A stretch of DNA of 64,000 bases from UBA6107 sp034430175. GTDB taxonomy: Bacteria > Chloroflexota > Anaerolineae > Anaerolineales > Anaerolineaceae. The stretch covers positions 1 to 64,000 of the forward strand of contig DAOUFI010000001.1 of NCBI GenBank assembly GCA_034430175.1, given 5' to 3'. Each line of letters starts with the position of its first letter. The first letter of the stretch is position 1. The translations under genes and the position numbers were made by a program. Below the pieces are notes generated by a model. It had not been told where the DNA came from and ran no database searches. It saw only the letters and a list, made by a program, of their open reading frames with translations. This document shows, piece after piece, positions 54,164 to 63,479 of the stretch.

Positions 54164-57075
54164 TTTTTCTCCTGGATAGCTTTAAGAACTTTCTCCGGCG
54201 TGTAGGGCAGATCGCGCAGCCAGAAACCGGTTGCGTTATGAATGGCCGAGGCCACGGCCGGAGCGACGCCGTCGATTGCCAGCTCGCCGATCGACTTGGC
54301 CCCGTACGGCCCGCTCGGTTCGTGGGTCTGCACCAGCATCACGTCCATGGTGGGCATATCCTTGTAGCGCGGCAGCTTGTACTTTCCCATTGTGCCGTTG
54401 ACCAGTTTTCCATCGGCGTCGAAGAGCATTTCCTCGGTGAGGGCAAAGCCCATGGCCTGGGCCATGCCGCCCTCCACCTGGCCGGCGGCGGTGATGGGGT
54501 TGATGACGGTGCCGCAGTCGACCACCATGAGCAGGCGCTCCACCTTGACCTTGCCGGTGGCGGTATCCACGCTGATCTCGGCGATCTGGGCGGCGGTGGG
54601 CGGTGGGCTGAGCGGGCTCATGTTCGAGGCCGAGGCCTGGATCTGGTGCTGGTTGAGCACGTGCAGGCTGCTCAGCGCCACTTCTTCGAGCGTGAGCGAA
54701 CGCCCGTCCGGGGCGAGCACTTTGCGGTCGCGCAGCGTCAGGCTGGAAGGATCCTCGACCCCAAGCATCAGGGCGGCATGCTCACGGATCTGGCGGGCCA
54801 CCTCGCGGGCAGCCTTGAGCACCGCGCCGCCGCTCACATAAGTGGTGCTGCTGGCGTAGGCACCCTTGTCGAAGGGGGTGAAGTCGGTGTCGCCCGAGGT
54901 GACGATCAGGTCGTCGATCGGGATGCCTAGTTGCTCAGCGGCGATCTGCGCCAGGATGGTATCCGCGCCGGAGCCGCTGTCGGTGGCACCGACCAGCAGG
55001 TTGAAGGAGCCGTCGTCGTTCATTTTGATCGAAGCCGAGCCCATGTCCATGTTGCCGATGCCGGAGCCATGCAGCACCACGGCCATGCCAATGCCCTTGC
55101 GGATACCGCCGCTTTGAGTGGCGTATTCACCGCGCTTCTTTTCATATTCGCTGGCTTTGAGCGCGAGCGCTAGGCACTCGTCCATGCCGCTGCTGAGCAG
55201 GGTCTGCGGGGTGCCTTCACGCCCCTCGCCCATGACCACGGCCAGGTGCAGGTCGTCGCCCACGCGCACCCAGTTATTGCGCTTGAACTCCACCTCGTCC
55301 ACGCCCAGCTTCTCCGCCACTTCGGCCATGATGACTTCCATGCCGTAAAGGCACTGCATGGCACCGTATCCCCTGAACGCGCCGGAGACGGGCAGGTTGG
55401 TGTAAACAATATCCCCAACGTAATGCACGTTGGGCGGGTTGTAGAGGGATAGCCCCTTGTAGGCGCCGGCGATGTTGGTGGTGGCGCCGTGGGTGCCGTA
55501 AGCGCCGGTGTCTGAGATCATGTGCAGCTCAACGGCGCTGACCTTGCCACTCTTTACGCCGATCTTGAAGCGCATGATCTCCGGATGGCGGGTGCGCGTG
55601 CTGCTGAACTCCTGGTCGCGCGTCAATTCCATACGCACCGGTTTGCCGGTGGCGATGGTGAGGTGCGCGCACAGGTCCTCAATGACCATTTCCTGTTTGT
55701 TGCCAAAGCCGCCGCCAATACGTGGTTTGAAGACGCGGATGCGCTTGACCGGCAGCCCGATAAGCGGGGCGATGAGCCGGCGCACGTGATAAGGTACCTG
55801 GGTGCTGGTGCGGATGTTGAGGCGCTGGTTCTCGTCCCACCAGGTGATGCAGACGTGCGGCTCCAAGTGTGCGTGCTGCACGCGGTGGGTGTGATACTCG
55901 CCGCTGTAGACAAAATCCGCCTCGGCGAAGGCTTTCTCCGCGTCGCCGATGGACACGTCGAAGTGGGCGGCGATGTTGTGCTCGCGGTCGTAGATCTCTG
56001 TTGTGTCTGGCTCGTCGTGAATTACCGGAGCGCCGGGCTGCATGGCGGCGAGCGGATCAAGCACTGCGGGTAGGATCTCGTATTCAACGTCGATCAGTTC
56101 AAGGGCTTGATTGGCCAGTTCGAGGGTATCGGCTGCGACCACAGCCACGCGGTCACCCACGTAGCGCACTTTGTTGTCCAGGCTGACCTGGTCAAAGGGC
56201 GGTGGCTGGGGGTAGCTCTGCCCGCCGGAGATGTATTTAACGCGCAGCAGGTCGCTGCATGTCAACACAGCGCGCACCCCGGGCAAGGCGCGAGCGCGGC
56301 TGGCGTCGATGCGCTTGATGCGCGCATGAGCGTGTGGACTGGTGAGCAACGCGGCGTAGAGCATGCCTTCCATGTGGATGTCGTCGGTGTAGACCGGCTT
56401 GCCGCGGACCAGCTTCTCCGCGTCCAGCTTGACTTCGGGGCTACCGATAACGCTGGTCTTCGGCTGGTCTTTGGGGCTGAAAACGATCGGCGGCAGTGGC
56501 TGGCGGGAACCGTCACGTCGATAATAGGCTTCAGGGAATTCAAATGAATCGAGATTTTCCGGAAGCAGCAGATTCAATGGTGCCACCGGTGGCAGGGGCT
56601 CACCACGCATCTCGGCAGCGGCACGGCGGATGGCGTCCACGGGGTGGACGTAGCCGGTGCAGCGGCAAAGCACCCCATTCATGCCGCCGCGGATTTCGTC
56701 ATCGCTGGGGTTCGGATTGTTGTCGAGCAAGGCCTTGGCAGTCATCAAATGACCGGGCGTGCAGTAGCCGCACTGGGCGGCACCGGCTTCCATGAACGCC
56801 TTTTGCAGCGGATGGAGCGAGCCGTCCGCGGTGATGCCCTCGAGGGTGGTAATCTCTTTGCCGACGACGTTGATCGCCTTATACAGGCAGGAGTGCACCG
56901 CCTTACCGTCGAGCAGCACGGTGCAGGTGCCGCAGGTGCCATCCTCGCAGCCGTGCTTGACGCTGAAGTACGACAGCTTGCGCAGCACATCGCGCAGCTT
57001 GTCGTCAGGCGAGACGGTGACGGTGCGGGTCTCGCGGTTGATATTGAGGACGATCTCGACGGTCGAAGGATCCAT
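54160..57075 (-). CDS. Molybdenum hydroxylase (xanthine dehydrogenase/aldehyde oxidoreductase family), fused 2Fe-2S and Mo domains
   Basis: A 971-residue enzyme. The N-terminal 2Fe-2S domain has Cys43, Cys48, Cys51, Cys63, and the second cluster domain Cys102, Cys105, Cys137, Cys139. From about residue 200 to the end comes the molybdopterin domain, with GGGFGNKQEMV, the GAFRGYGAMQ segment, and the catalytic Glu in GAKSIGELAIDG near 940. There is no FAD domain, as in Desulfovibrio aldehyde oxidoreductase (about 907 residues). It hydroxylates an aldehyde, purine or other heterocycle and would pass electrons to another carrier. MoCo synthesis genes are not in the window. Confidence 0.9.
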   Translation of the reverse strand: MDPSTVEIVLNINRETRTVTVSPDDKLRDVLRKLSYFSVKHGCEDGTCGTCTVLLDGKAVHSCLYKAINVVGKEITTLEGITADGSLHPLQKAFMEAGAAQCGYCTPGHLMTAKALLDNNPNPSDDEIRGGMNGVLCRCTGYVHPVDAIRRAAAEMRGEPLPPVAPLNLLLPENLDSFEFPEAYYRRDGSRQPLPPIVFSPKDQPKTSVIGSPEVKLDAEKLVRGKPVYTDDIHMEGMLYAALLTSPHAHARIKRIDASRARALPGVRAVLTCSDLLRVKYISGGQSYPQPPPFDQVSLDNKVRYVGDRVAVVAADTLELANQALELIDVEYEILPAVLDPLAAMQPGAPVIHDEPDTTEIYDREHNIAAHFDVSIGDAEKAFAEADFVYSGEYHTHRVQHAHLEPHVCITWWDENQRLNIRTSTQVPYHVRRLIAPLIGLPVKRIRVFKPRIGGGFGNKQEMVIEDLCAHLTIATGKPVRMELTRDQEFSSTRTRHPEIMRFKIGVKSGKVSAVELHMISDTGAYGTHGATTNIAGAYKGLSLYNPPNVHYVGDIVYTNLPVSGAFRGYGAMQCLYGMEVIMAEVAEKLGVDEVEFKRNNWVRVGDDLHLAVVMGEGREGTPQTLLSSGMDECLALALKASEYEKKRGEYATQSGGIRKGIGMAVVLHGSGIGNMDMGSASIKMNDDGSFNLLVGATDSGSGADTILAQIAAEQLGIPIDDLIVTSGDTDFTPFDKGAYASSTTYVSGGAVLKAAREVARQIREHAALMLGVEDPSSLTLRDRKVLAPDGRSLTLEEVALSSLHVLNQHQIQASASNMSPLSPPPTAAQIAEISVDTATGKVKVERLLMVVDCGTVINPITAAGQVEGGMAQAMGFALTEEMLFDADGKLVNGTMGKYKLPRYKDMPTMDVMLVQTHEPSGPYGAKSIGELAIDGVAPAVASAIHNATGFWLRDLPYTPEKVLKAIQEKK

Positions 57076-57099
57076 TCAGCCATCCATGAATCGTAGATT

Positions 57100-57139
57100 A
57101 TATGAAAAGTACCGGGAGGCCGCGAACGGGTCCCGGTAC
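57100..57139 (-). terminator. Terminator after helix-hairpin-helix gene
   Basis: GTACCGGGA (57109-57117) pairs with TCCCGGTAC (57131-57139). On the minus strand it is followed by TTTTCATATAA. It separates the gene ending at 57201 from the Mo-hydroxylase start at 57075. Confidence 0.75.
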
Positions 57140-57200
57140 ATTCATTATACAATTCTTCCACCGGATGTTGCCAGCGGTGGGCAGGTGTCGTTCTATCGAG

Positions 57201-58145
57201 TTACGGAGTGGCCGTGGCTTCAACCGGTGCTTCAGTGGCTGCCGGGGGTTCGGTGGGGGCGGCGGTGGGCGGAATGATCGTCGGAGCGGTGGCCACGAGG
57301 TCGTCGGCAAGATACTGCCAGGCGATATCCACGTAGTAGACGGCAACGGCGGGGTAAGCGGGCAGGTTGGCAAGGGCCAGATCGAGGTTGTTGATGGTCT
57401 CGTTCATTGCGTAAACCTGGTCGGCGGGAGTGTTGGGTTGTATCGAATAAAGCAGGTTACGCGCGGTGAAGACATCGGCACGGGCCAGGCCGTTATTATC
57501 CTGTGAAAGATACAGGCGGGCGCGCGAGAGATAATGCAGCGCGCGCGACAGGTCGAGTTCGTAAGCTACCTTCCCGTCCAGGGCGGCGCTGGCCGCGTTG
57601 AGGTCGTCGATTGATTTGGTCAGGCTGGCAATGCTGGCGTCCACGGCATCGGCGCGCGCCTCCAGGGTGGCCACGCGTTTGGTCAGAACAGCCAATTGCG
57701 TGCTGAGGCGGGAGGTGTCGGCTGATTGAGCGGCGGCCACCTCGTTCAGGCGGGCGGTGTTGGTCTCCACCGGCTTGAGGAAAGTATTGTAGATATACGG
57801 CACGCCGAATTTGACGGCGGCAAAGGCGGCGGCAAGGATTAAAAGAATCACGATCACCCAGCGTACCACCTTGACCCAGGGTTTGGTCTCGCGGCGATCT
57901 TCTTCGGCTTCATCCGCCTCGAGCGCTTTAATGGCGTCTTCCATCTTCTCTTGCTTTTGCTGCAGGAATACGGTCTGCAGGGAAGCAAAGAGCTTGCTGT
58001 TCATGCCCTTGATCTTGAGGCAATCTTCATTGGTCGCGAAGGGGCGGGCAGCGATCAGGCGGCTGGGAAGGGTCTTTGGCATTCCCTCAAAGTTCAGCAG
58101 GGTTTCTTCATCGGCACTGTTCAAAAAATCCAAAAAATCGGTCAT
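57201..58145 (-). CDS. Membrane protein with N-terminal helix-hairpin-helix and periplasmic coiled coil
   Basis: A 314-residue protein. Residues 10-55 resemble a helix-hairpin-helix module (LLNFEGMPKTLPSRLI, CLKIKGMNSKLFASL), a charged helix follows (61-87), one membrane segment is at 92-113, a heptad-like coiled coil spans about 130-190, and further helices run to about 280. The last 30 residues are Ala/Pro/Thr-rich. I do not recognise the family. The layout suggests a cytoplasmic DNA- or protein-binding head tethered to the membrane. It lies 72 bases after the racemase gene on the same strand. Confidence 0.7.
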   Translation of the reverse strand: MTDFLDFLNSADEETLLNFEGMPKTLPSRLIAARPFATNEDCLKIKGMNSKLFASLQTVFLQQKQEKMEDAIKALEADEAEEDRRETKPWVKVVRWVIVILLILAAAFAAVKFGVPYIYNTFLKPVETNTARLNEVAAAQSADTSRLSTQLAVLTKRVATLEARADAVDASIASLTKSIDDLNAASAALDGKVAYELDLSRALHYLSRARLYLSQDNNGLARADVFTARNLLYSIQPNTPADQVYAMNETINNLDLALANLPAYPAVAVYYVDIAWQYLADDLVATAPTIIPPTAAPTEPPAATEAPVEATATP

Positions 58146-58217
58146 CCTGAGTTCCTCTCAATCTAACGGGCGGATTTCATATCAACAAACCTATTATACA
58201 GATGTAATCCGGCAATT

Positions 58218-58913
58218 CTATTCCTTCAGGGCATACTCCACCGCGGCTTCGGCGTGCAGCAGGGTGGTGTCGAAGAGCGGCACGGAACAATCTGCCTGTT
58301 TGACCAGCAGACCGATCTCAGTGCAGCCGAGGATGATGCCCTGTGCGCCGCGGGCGGCCAGTTCGTTGATAATACGCACGTATTCAGCCTTTGACTCCGG
58401 CAAGAATTTGCCTATGCCCAGTTCCTCGTAAATGACGCGGTTGATGATGGCGCGGTCGGTGGCTTCGGGGACGATCACCTCGAGCCCGTATTTATCGGTC
58501 AGACGGCGCTTGTAGAAATCCTCCTCCATGGTGAAGCGCGTTCCGAGCAGGCCGATCTTGGTCAGACCCTGTGCGTGGATGCTTTCCGCAGCGGCATCGG
58601 CAATGTGCAGCAGCGGAATGTGAATACTTGCCGAGACCGCGTCAGCCATCTTGTGCATGGTGTTGGTGCAGATGACGATAAAGTCGGCGCCGCCGGTTTC
58701 GAGGGTCCGTGCAGCATCGATCATGGCGCGGGTAGCCTCGTCCCAACGCCCCTTGGTCTGCAGTTCCTCGATCTCCGCGAAGTCGACCGAGAGCATCAGG
58801 CACTTGGCAGAGTGCACCCCGCCTAATCGTTGGTTAACGCGTTCGTTGATGATGCGGTAATACTCCAGGGTCGATTCCCAGGTCATTCCGCCAAGCAGGC
58901 CGATCGTTTTCAT
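58218..58913 (-). CDS. Aspartate/glutamate racemase family protein
   Basis: A 231-residue PLP-independent racemase-fold protein. Two catalytic Cys are present: Cys82 (VICTNTMHKM) and Cys197 (ILGCTEIGLL), with N-terminal IGLLGGMTWEST typical of the aspartate racemase subgroup (RacD/YgeA). Start at 58913 has GAGGTG 3 bases upstream. It would make D-aspartate or D-glutamate or act on a related amino acid. Divergent from proB, with about 75 bases shared between them. Confidence 0.88.
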   Translation of the reverse strand: MKTIGLLGGMTWESTLEYYRIINERVNQRLGGVHSAKCLMLSVDFAEIEELQTKGRWDEATRAMIDAARTLETGGADFIVICTNTMHKMADAVSASIHIPLLHIADAAAESIHAQGLTKIGLLGTRFTMEEDFYKRRLTDKYGLEVIVPEATDRAIINRVIYEELGIGKFLPESKAEYVRIINELAARGAQGIILGCTEIGLLVKQADCSVPLFDTTLLHAEAAVEYALKE

Positions 58914-58926
58914 GTTCACCTCTTTT

Positions 58927-58956
58927 TTGATAAACTCCAATCCTTTATTCTATGCT
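58927..58956 (+). promoter_or_regulatory. Possible promoter of proBA
   Basis: TTGATA (58927-58932), 18-base spacer, TATGCT (58951-58956), about 33 bases before the proB start at 58989. Confidence 0.4.
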
Positions 58957-58988
58957 AAAATCGGTGAAATTATTTAATCAGGTTAATT

Positions 58989-60101
58989 ATGGCGAAGTCA
59001 AGTGTACGAATCGTGGTCAAGATCGGCACCTCCACCCTCACTGGGGGAGGCAAGCAACTGGCGGCACCGCGCCTGGTGAACATCGCGCGACAAATGGCGC
59101 AACTGCACAGTGAAAAAGCGCAGTTGATTCTGGTCTCTTCCGGAGCCATCGCCGCCGGTCGGGCTGAACTGGGCTTCCCGAACCTGACGGGCGTGCTCTC
59201 GGCAAAGCAAATGCTGGCTGCCGTGGGTCAACCGCGCTTGATGGCAATGTACGAGCAATTTTTTGCCATTTACGGTGTGCGTGTGGCGCAGGTGCTGCTC
59301 ACCCGTTCCGACCTGGCTGACCGCCACGGCTACCTGAACGCGCGCAACACCCTCGACGCCCTGCTCGGGCAGGGCATCATCCCCATCATCAACGAAAACG
59401 ACACCGTTGCCACCGACGAGATACGCTTCGGCGACAACGACAACCTCTCGGCACAGGTGGCCAACCTGGTCGAGGCCGACCGGCTCATCCTGCTCACCGA
59501 CCAGGACGGGCTCTACACCGGCGATCCGCGTTCCAATCCCGAAGCTCGTCTTGTTGAGGAGATTGGTCCGGCTGCCATCGCGCCGGAAGTGTGGCAATCA
59601 GTCAGTGGTTCGAGTGGCTCGCTCGGCACCGGTGGTATGATCACCAAGTTGCAGGCAGCCGACCTGGCCCGCCATGGCGGAACGGACGTGGTCATTGCCA
59701 ACGGCGCCTGCGAGGACGTGATCCTGCGCCTGGCGCACGGTGAGAAGCTGGGGACGCATCTTGTGGCGACAGCGAACAAACTGGAAAGCCGCAAACGCCG
59801 CATCCTTTCAGGCAGCCGCACCAAGGCTGAGATCGTCATTGACGCGGGCGCTGTGCAAGCGCTGGCGCGCGGCGGTTCGCTGCTGCCGGCCGGGATGGTG
59901 CGTCTCAATGGTCTGTTCGAGCGCGGCGACGCGGTGCGTGTGGTTTCCACGGAGAATACCGCCATCGCCATCGGTCTCACTAACTACTCTGCGGCTGACC
60001 TGCTTAAACTGTGCGGGCAACAATCCGCCGAGATCGAATCGATATTGGGGTACACGTTTGGCGAAGAAGTGATCCACCGCGATCACATGGTGCTGTTGTA
60101 G
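58989..60101 (+). CDS. proB: Glutamate 5-kinase with PUA domain
   Basis: First enzyme of proline synthesis, phosphorylating glutamate. N-terminal VVKIGTSTLTGGG, SSGAIAAGRAELGF near 55-68 and INENDTVATDEIRFGDND near 135-152 are ProB motifs. A C-terminal PUA domain (about 275-365) is present, as in E. coli ProB, and full length (370) is normal. Followed 10 bases later by proA. Confidence 0.95.
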   Translation: MAKSSVRIVVKIGTSTLTGGGKQLAAPRLVNIARQMAQLHSEKAQLILVSSGAIAAGRAELGFPNLTGVLSAKQMLAAVGQPRLMAMYEQFFAIYGVRVAQVLLTRSDLADRHGYLNARNTLDALLGQGIIPIINENDTVATDEIRFGDNDNLSAQVANLVEADRLILLTDQDGLYTGDPRSNPEARLVEEIGPAAIAPEVWQSVSGSSGSLGTGGMITKLQAADLARHGGTDVVIANGACEDVILRLAHGEKLGTHLVATANKLESRKRRILSGSRTKAEIVIDAGAVQALARGGSLLPAGMVRLNGLFERGDAVRVVSTENTAIAIGLTNYSAADLLKLCGQQSAEIESILGYTFGEEVIHRDHMVLL

Positions 60102-60111
60102 AAAGACGGAT

Positions 60112-61383
60112 ATGAATGAGATGTCGAAGATAGGAGCTATCTGCGGAAAAGCTCGCGCAGCCTCAAGGGTACTGGCACACGTTTCAACAGTTGAGAAGAA
60201 CTGGGCGCTCGCGCGGATGGCTGACCAACTCGAATCTGAGGAAAGCGCCATTCTATCTGCCAATGCTGCCGACGTTGAAGCCGCGCGGGCAATCGGACTA
60301 AGCGAAGCGCTGATCGACCGCCTGATGCTGAACGAGAAACGCCTGGCGGGGGTGATCGCCGACCTGCTCAACGTGTGCGACCTGCCCGACCCGGTAGGTC
60401 AATTATTGGAAGAAAAAACTCTGCCCAATGGCTTGCAGTTGAGCAAACGGTGTGTGCCGCTGGGGGTGCTGGCAGTCATCTATGAGTCGCGCCCCAACGT
60501 CACCGTGGACGTGGCCTCGCTGGCTCTCAAATCGGGCAACGCAGTCATTTTGCGCGGCGGCAGCGAGACCATCCATTCCAACCGTGCGCTGACAGACGCC
60601 ATCCACCGCGGTCTGGAGGGGACTGTCGTCCCGGCGGACGCAATCCAATTGGTCGAGAACCCCGACCGCGCCCTGGTGCTCGAGCTGCTTCAGCAGGACC
60701 GCACCATCGACATGGTCATCCCACGCGGCGGCGCCGGACTGCACGAGTTCTGCCGCCAGAACAGCCGCATCCCGGTCATCACTGGGGGCATCGGCATCTG
60801 TCATCTCTTTGTGGACGAGAGCGCCGACCTGGAGCGCTCGATCGAAGTGATCCGCAACGCCAAGATCCAGCGGCCTTCGGTGTGCAACGCGCTCGACACC
60901 GCCCTGGTGCACAGCAAGGTGGCCGCTGAGTTTCTGCCGCGCCTGGTGAGCAGGCTGGCTGCGGACGGCGTAAGCTTCCACGCCGACGAACGCGCGTTCG
61001 CCCTGCTCAAAGAACGGTATTCAAATTGTATTCTCCCAGCGGGAGAGATGGATTTCGATACAGAGTGGTTGTCGCTGGTACTCGGACTCAAGGTGGTGGA
61101 TTCGCTCGATGAAGCCATCGCCCACATTGCCGCCCACTCCACTGCGCACTCCGACGGCATTCTCACCGAAGACGCTACCAACGCCGAATGTTTTTTGGAA
61201 CAGGTGGATTCGGCAGCGGTTTACGTCAACGCCTCAACGCGCTTCACTGATGGTTCGCAGTTTGGCATGGGCGCCGAAATCGCCATCTCCACGCAGCGCT
61301 TACACGCGCGTGGGCCGATGGGCCTTGAGGAATTGACCACGTATAAATGGATCGTCCGGGGGGATTACCAGGTGCGCCCTTAG
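60112..61383 (+). CDS. proA: Glutamate-5-semialdehyde dehydrogenase (gamma-glutamyl phosphate reductase)
   Basis: Second enzyme of proline synthesis, reducing glutamyl phosphate with NADPH. The catalytic Cys258 lies in RPSVCNALDT, and family motifs IYESRPNVTVDVASL and TGGIGICHLFVD are visible. Length (423) is normal. An ATG four codons later is an alternative start. Its stop at 61381-61383 directly abuts the stop of the convergent transporter gene, so no terminator fits between them. Confidence 0.95.
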   Translation: MNEMSKIGAICGKARAASRVLAHVSTVEKNWALARMADQLESEESAILSANAADVEAARAIGLSEALIDRLMLNEKRLAGVIADLLNVCDLPDPVGQLLEEKTLPNGLQLSKRCVPLGVLAVIYESRPNVTVDVASLALKSGNAVILRGGSETIHSNRALTDAIHRGLEGTVVPADAIQLVENPDRALVLELLQQDRTIDMVIPRGGAGLHEFCRQNSRIPVITGGIGICHLFVDESADLERSIEVIRNAKIQRPSVCNALDTALVHSKVAAEFLPRLVSRLAADGVSFHADERAFALLKERYSNCILPAGEMDFDTEWLSLVLGLKVVDSLDEAIAHIAAHSTAHSDGILTEDATNAECFLEQVDSAAVYVNASTRFTDGSQFGMGAEIAISTQRLHARGPMGLEELTTYKWIVRGDYQVRP

Positions 61384-62331
61384 CTAGAGGCGGCGCATTT
61401 CCGTCAGGCGCGTGATCACCACGCCGATGATGATGAAGAAACCGCCCACGAACTGGATTGGCGTCAACTGCTCACCGAAAGCGAAGTAAGCGATAACCGT
61501 GGTGAAGAAGGGTTCCAGGGTGGCGATCAAGTTGACCACGCTCGAAGGCAGGTACGACAGACTCACCATATATGTGCCGAAGCCAAGCAGGGTGGGTACC
61601 GCAGCCAGCACGATCAGCACGCCCCAACCCAGCCAGTCCATGCCAGGCCAGAGCAGCAAGTTCGCCGTCCCGGCCGCGCCGGGGATCTTGACGCCGGGGA
61701 TCAGGTTGAAAGCCAGCAGGAAAACCGCGTCGAACACAAAGATATAGAAGAGGGTGGTCCAGGGGTTCAGACCTCGCTGTGAGGCCGAACGCCCCATCAG
61801 GCTATAGACGGCGTAGCACAACCCGGCCAGGATGCCGGTGGCGATGCCGAGGAAATTACTGTTCCAGCTTTCGGGCTTGTAGGCAGCCGAGACGAGCACG
61901 CAGCCGGCAAGGCTGAGCACCACGGCAAGCAGCTTGCCGGCTCCGAGCGATTCCTTGAGGAAGATCCATGCCAATAGGGCGGTGAAGGCTGCTGAGCAGT
62001 AGACCATCACCGTAGCCGACGCGGCGCCGTTGACTGCCACGGAAAGCGTCCAGGTGGAGTTGAACACGGCCAGCACAAAACCATAGATGATGATATACGG
62101 CAAATCCTTGCGCGGCAGCTTGAGCAGATCGCGCGAACGCAGCGCCAGGATGATGCCCAGGGTGACGAAGACGATCAGCGCGCGCCAGAACGCCAGTATC
62201 AGCGCGGGGAGCTGGTAATGGGTGGTGAGGTAACGGATGAGGATACCGGTTAGCGATAGGATGAATGCACTGCTGACAGCGATGAGGTATCCGCGATTGG
62301 CGCGTTCTTTTGAGGGTGTGCTGACGGTCAT
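61384..62331 (-). CDS. EamA-type drug/metabolite transporter (DMT superfamily)
   Basis: A 315-residue protein with ten predicted helices arranged as two five-helix EamA repeats. The N-terminal part has LSLTGILIRYLTTHY and ILAFWRALIVFVTLG; the second repeat ends with LTPIQFVGGFFIIIGVVI. Such proteins export amino acids or other metabolites. It is convergent with proA without any intergenic base. A proline- or glutamate-related cargo is possible but unproven. Confidence 0.87.
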   Translation of the reverse strand: MTVSTPSKERANRGYLIAVSSAFILSLTGILIRYLTTHYQLPALILAFWRALIVFVTLGIILALRSRDLLKLPRKDLPYIIIYGFVLAVFNSTWTLSVAVNGAASATVMVYCSAAFTALLAWIFLKESLGAGKLLAVVLSLAGCVLVSAAYKPESWNSNFLGIATGILAGLCYAVYSLMGRSASQRGLNPWTTLFYIFVFDAVFLLAFNLIPGVKIPGAAGTANLLLWPGMDWLGWGVLIVLAAVPTLLGFGTYMVSLSYLPSSVVNLIATLEPFFTTVIAYFAFGEQLTPIQFVGGFFIIIGVVITRLTEMRRL

Positions 62332-62395
62332 GAATGAAACCTGTAAGGATCAGGGATATGCAACGTCCCTAATTCTACCCGTAATTCCAGCGATT

Positions 62396-62785
62396 TCACT
62401 TGTTGTTACTTTTTTGTGACATTCTTCTGGTGAACCAAAGCGCCATCCCGCCGAAGACAATCAACCCCGCGTAACTGCAGGCCAGATCCAGCAGATCGGA
62501 GTGGCGACCGAAGAAGCGTTGCGAGAATTCCTCAATCGCGAGGGCGATGGCAAGCAGCCCCAGACCGGGGAGCTGACCTTTTTTTGGCAATGCCAGTGTG
62601 AGGACGAACGCCAGCGTGCCCATGAGCAAAAAATGGCCGATCTTGTCACCGTTGGGATAGTTGTACAAAGCAGTGATAAAAAGTGGCAACCCAGGTCCGT
62701 CTGCGGAGAGGATGATCCAGACAACAAAGGCCAGCATCAGCAGCGCCAGCGCGATCAGGAGCGTTCTACGGAGCGATGGCTTCAT
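62396..62785 (-). CDS. VanZ-family membrane protein
   Basis: A 129-residue protein with four predicted helices and the VanZ pattern (GDKIGHFLLMGTLAFVLTLAL, IEEFSQRFFGRHSDLLDLACSY in shorter pieces: EEFSQRFFGRHSDLLD). Start at 62785 (MKPSLRR) overlaps the end of the HAD gene by 20 bases. VanZ-like proteins are linked to low-level glycopeptide tolerance and envelope functions, but the exact role is unknown. Confidence 0.82.
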   Translation of the reverse strand: MKPSLRRTLLIALALLMLAFVVWIILSADGPGLPLFITALYNYPNGDKIGHFLLMGTLAFVLTLALPKKGQLPGLGLLAIALAIEEFSQRFFGRHSDLLDLACSYAGLIVFGGMALWFTRRMSQKSNNK

Positions 62786-63470
62786 TTCCGGTCGTCCACT
62801 TGGAGCGCGTGTACCCTTCGGGGTGCTTGATGATCTGCCAGTCATGTTTTTTCGCGTGGACGCTCATCGACGGGTCGGGGGTGACGGCCACTGGATGCCC
62901 CACCAGTTCGAGCAGGGGGATGTCGTTGTGCGAATCCGAGTAGGCATAACTTTGCTCAAAGGAGACGTTTAGATCCCGCACGAATTGTTGAAGCTTTCGC
63001 ACCTTGCCTTCGCGGAAGGCAGGTTCGCCGACGATCTCGCCGGTGGGTTTGCCATCGACCATGACCACGGTGGTGCAGACCAGGTCGGTGAAGCCCAGCA
63101 TTTTGGCGATGCTTTCCGCCAGGTAGCTGTTGGAGGCCGTGGCCAGCACGGTGCGGTGACCGGCGCGGCGGTGGCTTTCCACCACGTCCATCATCCAGGG
63201 GCGGATGTGCGGCCGCAGCAGCGGCAAATAATCTTTGAGCAGCATGTCGCAGGTGGCTTTGTTGATCGGCAGCAGCGGGCTCAGCAGGGTGCGGTCGAAA
63301 TCGTGATAATTGAGGTGCCCTTCCACGTAATCCAGGTCGAAACGGTGAATCTTGCGCATGAAGGCATCATCCACAATGCCCAAATCGTGCAAGTAGTCGC
63401 TCCAGCGGATCTCGCAATCCGCTTCGATGAGCGTGTAATCGAGGTCAAATACAGCCAGTATTTGAGACAC
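62766..63470 (-). CDS. HAD-superfamily phosphatase (HAD-IB, SerB-like)
   Basis: A 234-residue HAD hydrolase. The nucleophile motif FDLDYTL carries Asp9 and Asp11; motif II TVLATASNSY lies near 109-118 and the acidic motif YSDSHNDIPLLELVG near 177-191. The HAD-IB group includes phosphoserine phosphatase and enzymes acting on lipid or sugar phosphates. It starts 9 bases after the PLP-enzyme gene, so a shared pathway is likely. Confidence 0.87.
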   Translation of the reverse strand: MSQILAVFDLDYTLIEADCEIRWSDYLHDLGIVDDAFMRKIHRFDLDYVEGHLNYHDFDRTLLSPLLPINKATCDMLLKDYLPLLRPHIRPWMMDVVESHRRAGHRTVLATASNSYLAESIAKMLGFTDLVCTTVVMVDGKPTGEIVGEPAFREGKVRKLQQFVRDLNVSFEQSYAYSDSHNDIPLLELVGHPVAVTPDPSMSVHAKKHDWQIIKHPEGYTRSKWTTGNEAIAP

Positions 63471-63479
63471 AATATCCTT

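Noticed and set aside
54142..54930. 262-codon open frame antisense to the molybdenum hydroxylase
   Set aside because: High-GC shadow frame. The minus strand carries conserved catalytic motifs throughout, and the antisense protein is low-complexity Gly/His/Ala-rich.
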